64,000 nt of DNA from Protopterus annectens. Its lineage: Eukaryota > Chordata > Ceratodontiformes > Protopteridae. The DNA is taken from positions 923,472,936 to 923,536,935 of the forward strand of contig NC_056743.1 in assembly GCF_019279795.1 (NCBI RefSeq), read 5' to 3'. Below, piece after piece: positions 62,392 to 64,000 of the stretch. Below the pieces are notes generated by a model. That model was given only the letters and a program-made list of their open reading frames with translations. It was not told the origin of the DNA and did not search any database. Both the position numbers and the translations under genes were made by a program. Each line of letters starts with the position of its first letter. Positions within the stretch are counted from its first letter, which is position 1.

Positions 62392-64000
62392 TATATTTAG
62401 AACCTACTTGTCTTAGGTTATAATGTGCCAGTTTTGAGAAAAAAAGTGTTAATTTTCCCCCTATGGGTGCTGCCAGGAGATAAGTGTTTGGTGCAGACAG
62501 GGGGAAGTCATTGGGACTGTTTCCTGTATGGTTGTGATTTGTCTTCTCCAACTTTGGAGATAGAAGCACCCCATTGTTTGACCTGTATGAACCTTGAGCC
62601 TGGGATCTGCCTCTAGGGCATCTGCATCTGCCCCTTTGAGGTCTGTCTGACACAGGAAAGGACCAATTTTTTGTAGGCCAGTGTCTACTAAACCTAGGTA
62701 GCTGTACTTTTAAAAAATCTTTGACAGTTTGCATAGATTTAGCTTTGTCCTCCATTTTCTTTAACACCTCTTCCGCCTTAACACCAAACAAAGTATCATG
62801 TTGTAAAGGCGCATCTAATAATTTAACTTTGACATGATCAGGCAGATTTTGTTCCTTTAACCAAGCATGCCTCCTAATTACAGAATCTGTAACTGCGGCC
62901 CTGCAGGAGGCCTTCAAATAATCAAAACCACATTGCAAAGTATGCTTTCCAACTTATTCAGCTGCATGCAATAAATCCTGCATTTCCTTGTTTTCTGCAC
63001 ATTCAGAGTTTAACAACATTTTCTGTTTAAGCAATGCCATGACATGTTGCTGATATTTGAGCATATGAAACTGACAGTTTAAGGCCCTTATAGCCAAGGT
63101 AGCAGATGTGTAAACCTTTTTTCCCCCATCTAACCAGTGCCCTAGAATCTCTGTCAGAGGGGGTAGGGGGTTTTGCTGCGGAAGCCCTTACTCCTTTGGG
63201 ACCCTGTGAAACAGTTTCTGGGTCTGCAGAAGGATTTTTAAAAAGGAATTTATGAGAGTCACGAACCCTGTAATATCTGTCAGGCTTAACATGAGCTGGA
63301 GGTAAGGAGTCAGGGGTAAGACTAGACTCCGAAAACACATCATCTACAATGTCTAACACAGGTGGAATGGCTAGAGGCCTGTGTTGAGGTAGTAAAAGGA
63401 AATCCCTGAGCCTCTTTTTAGATTCTGAAAAATCTTGGCTCTCCCAGTGGAAATGCTCCCTCATGGTATGCAAGGTTTCCCCAAAAGAATAGTCCTCTGG
63501 AGGATAAGCTGAAGGTATAGATTCTTCAGCATCAGAATCCTCATAGGGGGGAAGAGAATATTCCTGATCAGAAGAGGAATCAGAAGAAATAGAAATCTGA
63601 TCTGAAGATTCATAGTCAGTCTCTTGTCTAGGCCTCTTATCAGGAGGGGGATGGGAACCCCTGATCAAGGTAATCAAGTCTTCGGCCATTTTGAGCATCA
63701 GTTTTTTGGGCATAGAGGCCTGTCCACGTTGCTCTTGAGTTGGTTTCTTTGCTTTAGAAGGTGCTTTAGTCTTTGCCTTTGAAGCTGAAGTCAGTTTAAT
63801 GTAAAGATGTTTAGGTCTGAAAACACCCTCAGAAGCCGGTGCCTGCTCAGCGGCTCCGGACCCATCTGAGGGAATAGTATCCGAGGCTCCAATACTTTGA
63901 GTTTCCAGTGGCATGGCCGACTCCACGTGGGAGTCGGCAGTGGCCTGCGACTCTAAAGTAGCGGGCGCCAGGGGTTGCGAAAGAGCCTCACTGAGAACCG
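62392..64000 (-). pseudogene. DIRS A gag, partial at the window edge and interrupted
   Basis: The frame enters from beyond 64000. Blocks: PKHLYIKLTSASKAKTKAPS, an acidic region with SSDQISISSDSSSDQEYSLP, MREHFHWESQDFSESKKRLR (63460), PPVLDIVDDVFSESSLTPDS and KPPTPSDRDSRALVRWGKK (63140). An indel in a T/C run at about 63113-63125 shifts the frame. The core then continues with LAIRALNCQF and LLHAAE, a TAA stop at 62954-62956 (Gln in DIRS 2), QCGFDYLKASCRAAV, AWLKEQNLPDHVKVKLL and an RG-rich end (62640-62590). The N-terminal knuckle seen in DIRS 2 would lie outside. Two lesions make this gag defective even though pol is nearly intact. Confidence 0.85.

Noticed and set aside
61541..62500. A second gene in the 465-codon minus-strand frame overlapping pol
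   Set aside because: Only its first part (to about 62500) is Gag-like. The remainder is the alternative reading of the RT region and has no own similarity.

Overview
The window looks like intergenic or intronic DNA of a vertebrate with a large, transposon-laden genome (amphibian, lungfish or basal ray-finned fish type). The species cannot be told from this sequence. Evidence: several DIRS-type tyrosine-recombinase retrotransposons, CR1/L2/RTE-type LINEs, a tRNA-derived SINE, a Tc1 transposon, foldback/MITE elements and long (AC)n and (TA)n arrays. I found no host protein-coding gene, rRNA or functional tRNA. Almost every coding segment is a decayed transposon gene.

Layout. 1-632: an array of nested palindromes. 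2275-2870: CR1-like LINE fragment. 2876-11855: a DIRS composite on the minus strand, in which a copy with leader, gag, RT and RNase H (3a) is joined to one with RT, RNase H, recombinase and 3' end (3b). It is interrupted by a MITE, a CR1 tail and an L2-like tail. 12150-13620: microsatellites, a SINE and a (TA)n-flanked foldback. 14868-15560: L2-like 3' end. 15.6-21.3 kb: mostly unassigned AT-rich DNA. 21.3-28.74 kb: plus-strand CR1-like LINE copies, one nested in another, including an esterase-type ORF1, an endonuclease and an RT. 29193-30582: Tc1 remnant. 31.3-35.1 kb: decayed DIRS (4). 35.5-39.47 kb: 3'-truncated DIRS (2) that appears to sit inside a foldback element. 40.34-40.94 kb: foldback with (TA)n on both ends. 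40.95-45.6 kb: minus-strand L2/Rex1-like LINE carrying a SINE. 45.6-46.0 kb: MITE.

46.44-64 kb is a nest. DIRS 5 has its gag gene split twice, by DIRS 6 (49956-58503, itself carrying an RTE LINE) and by DIRS A (58722 to beyond the right edge, carrying a SINE within (TA)n). DIRS A is the best preserved: its RT-RNase H-recombinase frame is open for 774 codons and a single frameshift splits the recombinase.

How the parts work together. Each DIRS element encodes Gag (with an N-terminal CCHC knuckle), reverse transcriptase, RNase H and a tyrosine recombinase. Inverted terminal repeats (ITRs) and an internal complementary region (ICR) would let a circular DNA form and integrate without target duplication. 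The ICR structure can be read directly at 3.2, 46.8, 50.3 and 59.4 kb. The ITR of the A/2 subfamily carries a CRE and a TATA box at a fixed 12-nt spacing. The SINE has the same kind of 3' end as the RTE LINE, which fits RTE-driven mobilisation.
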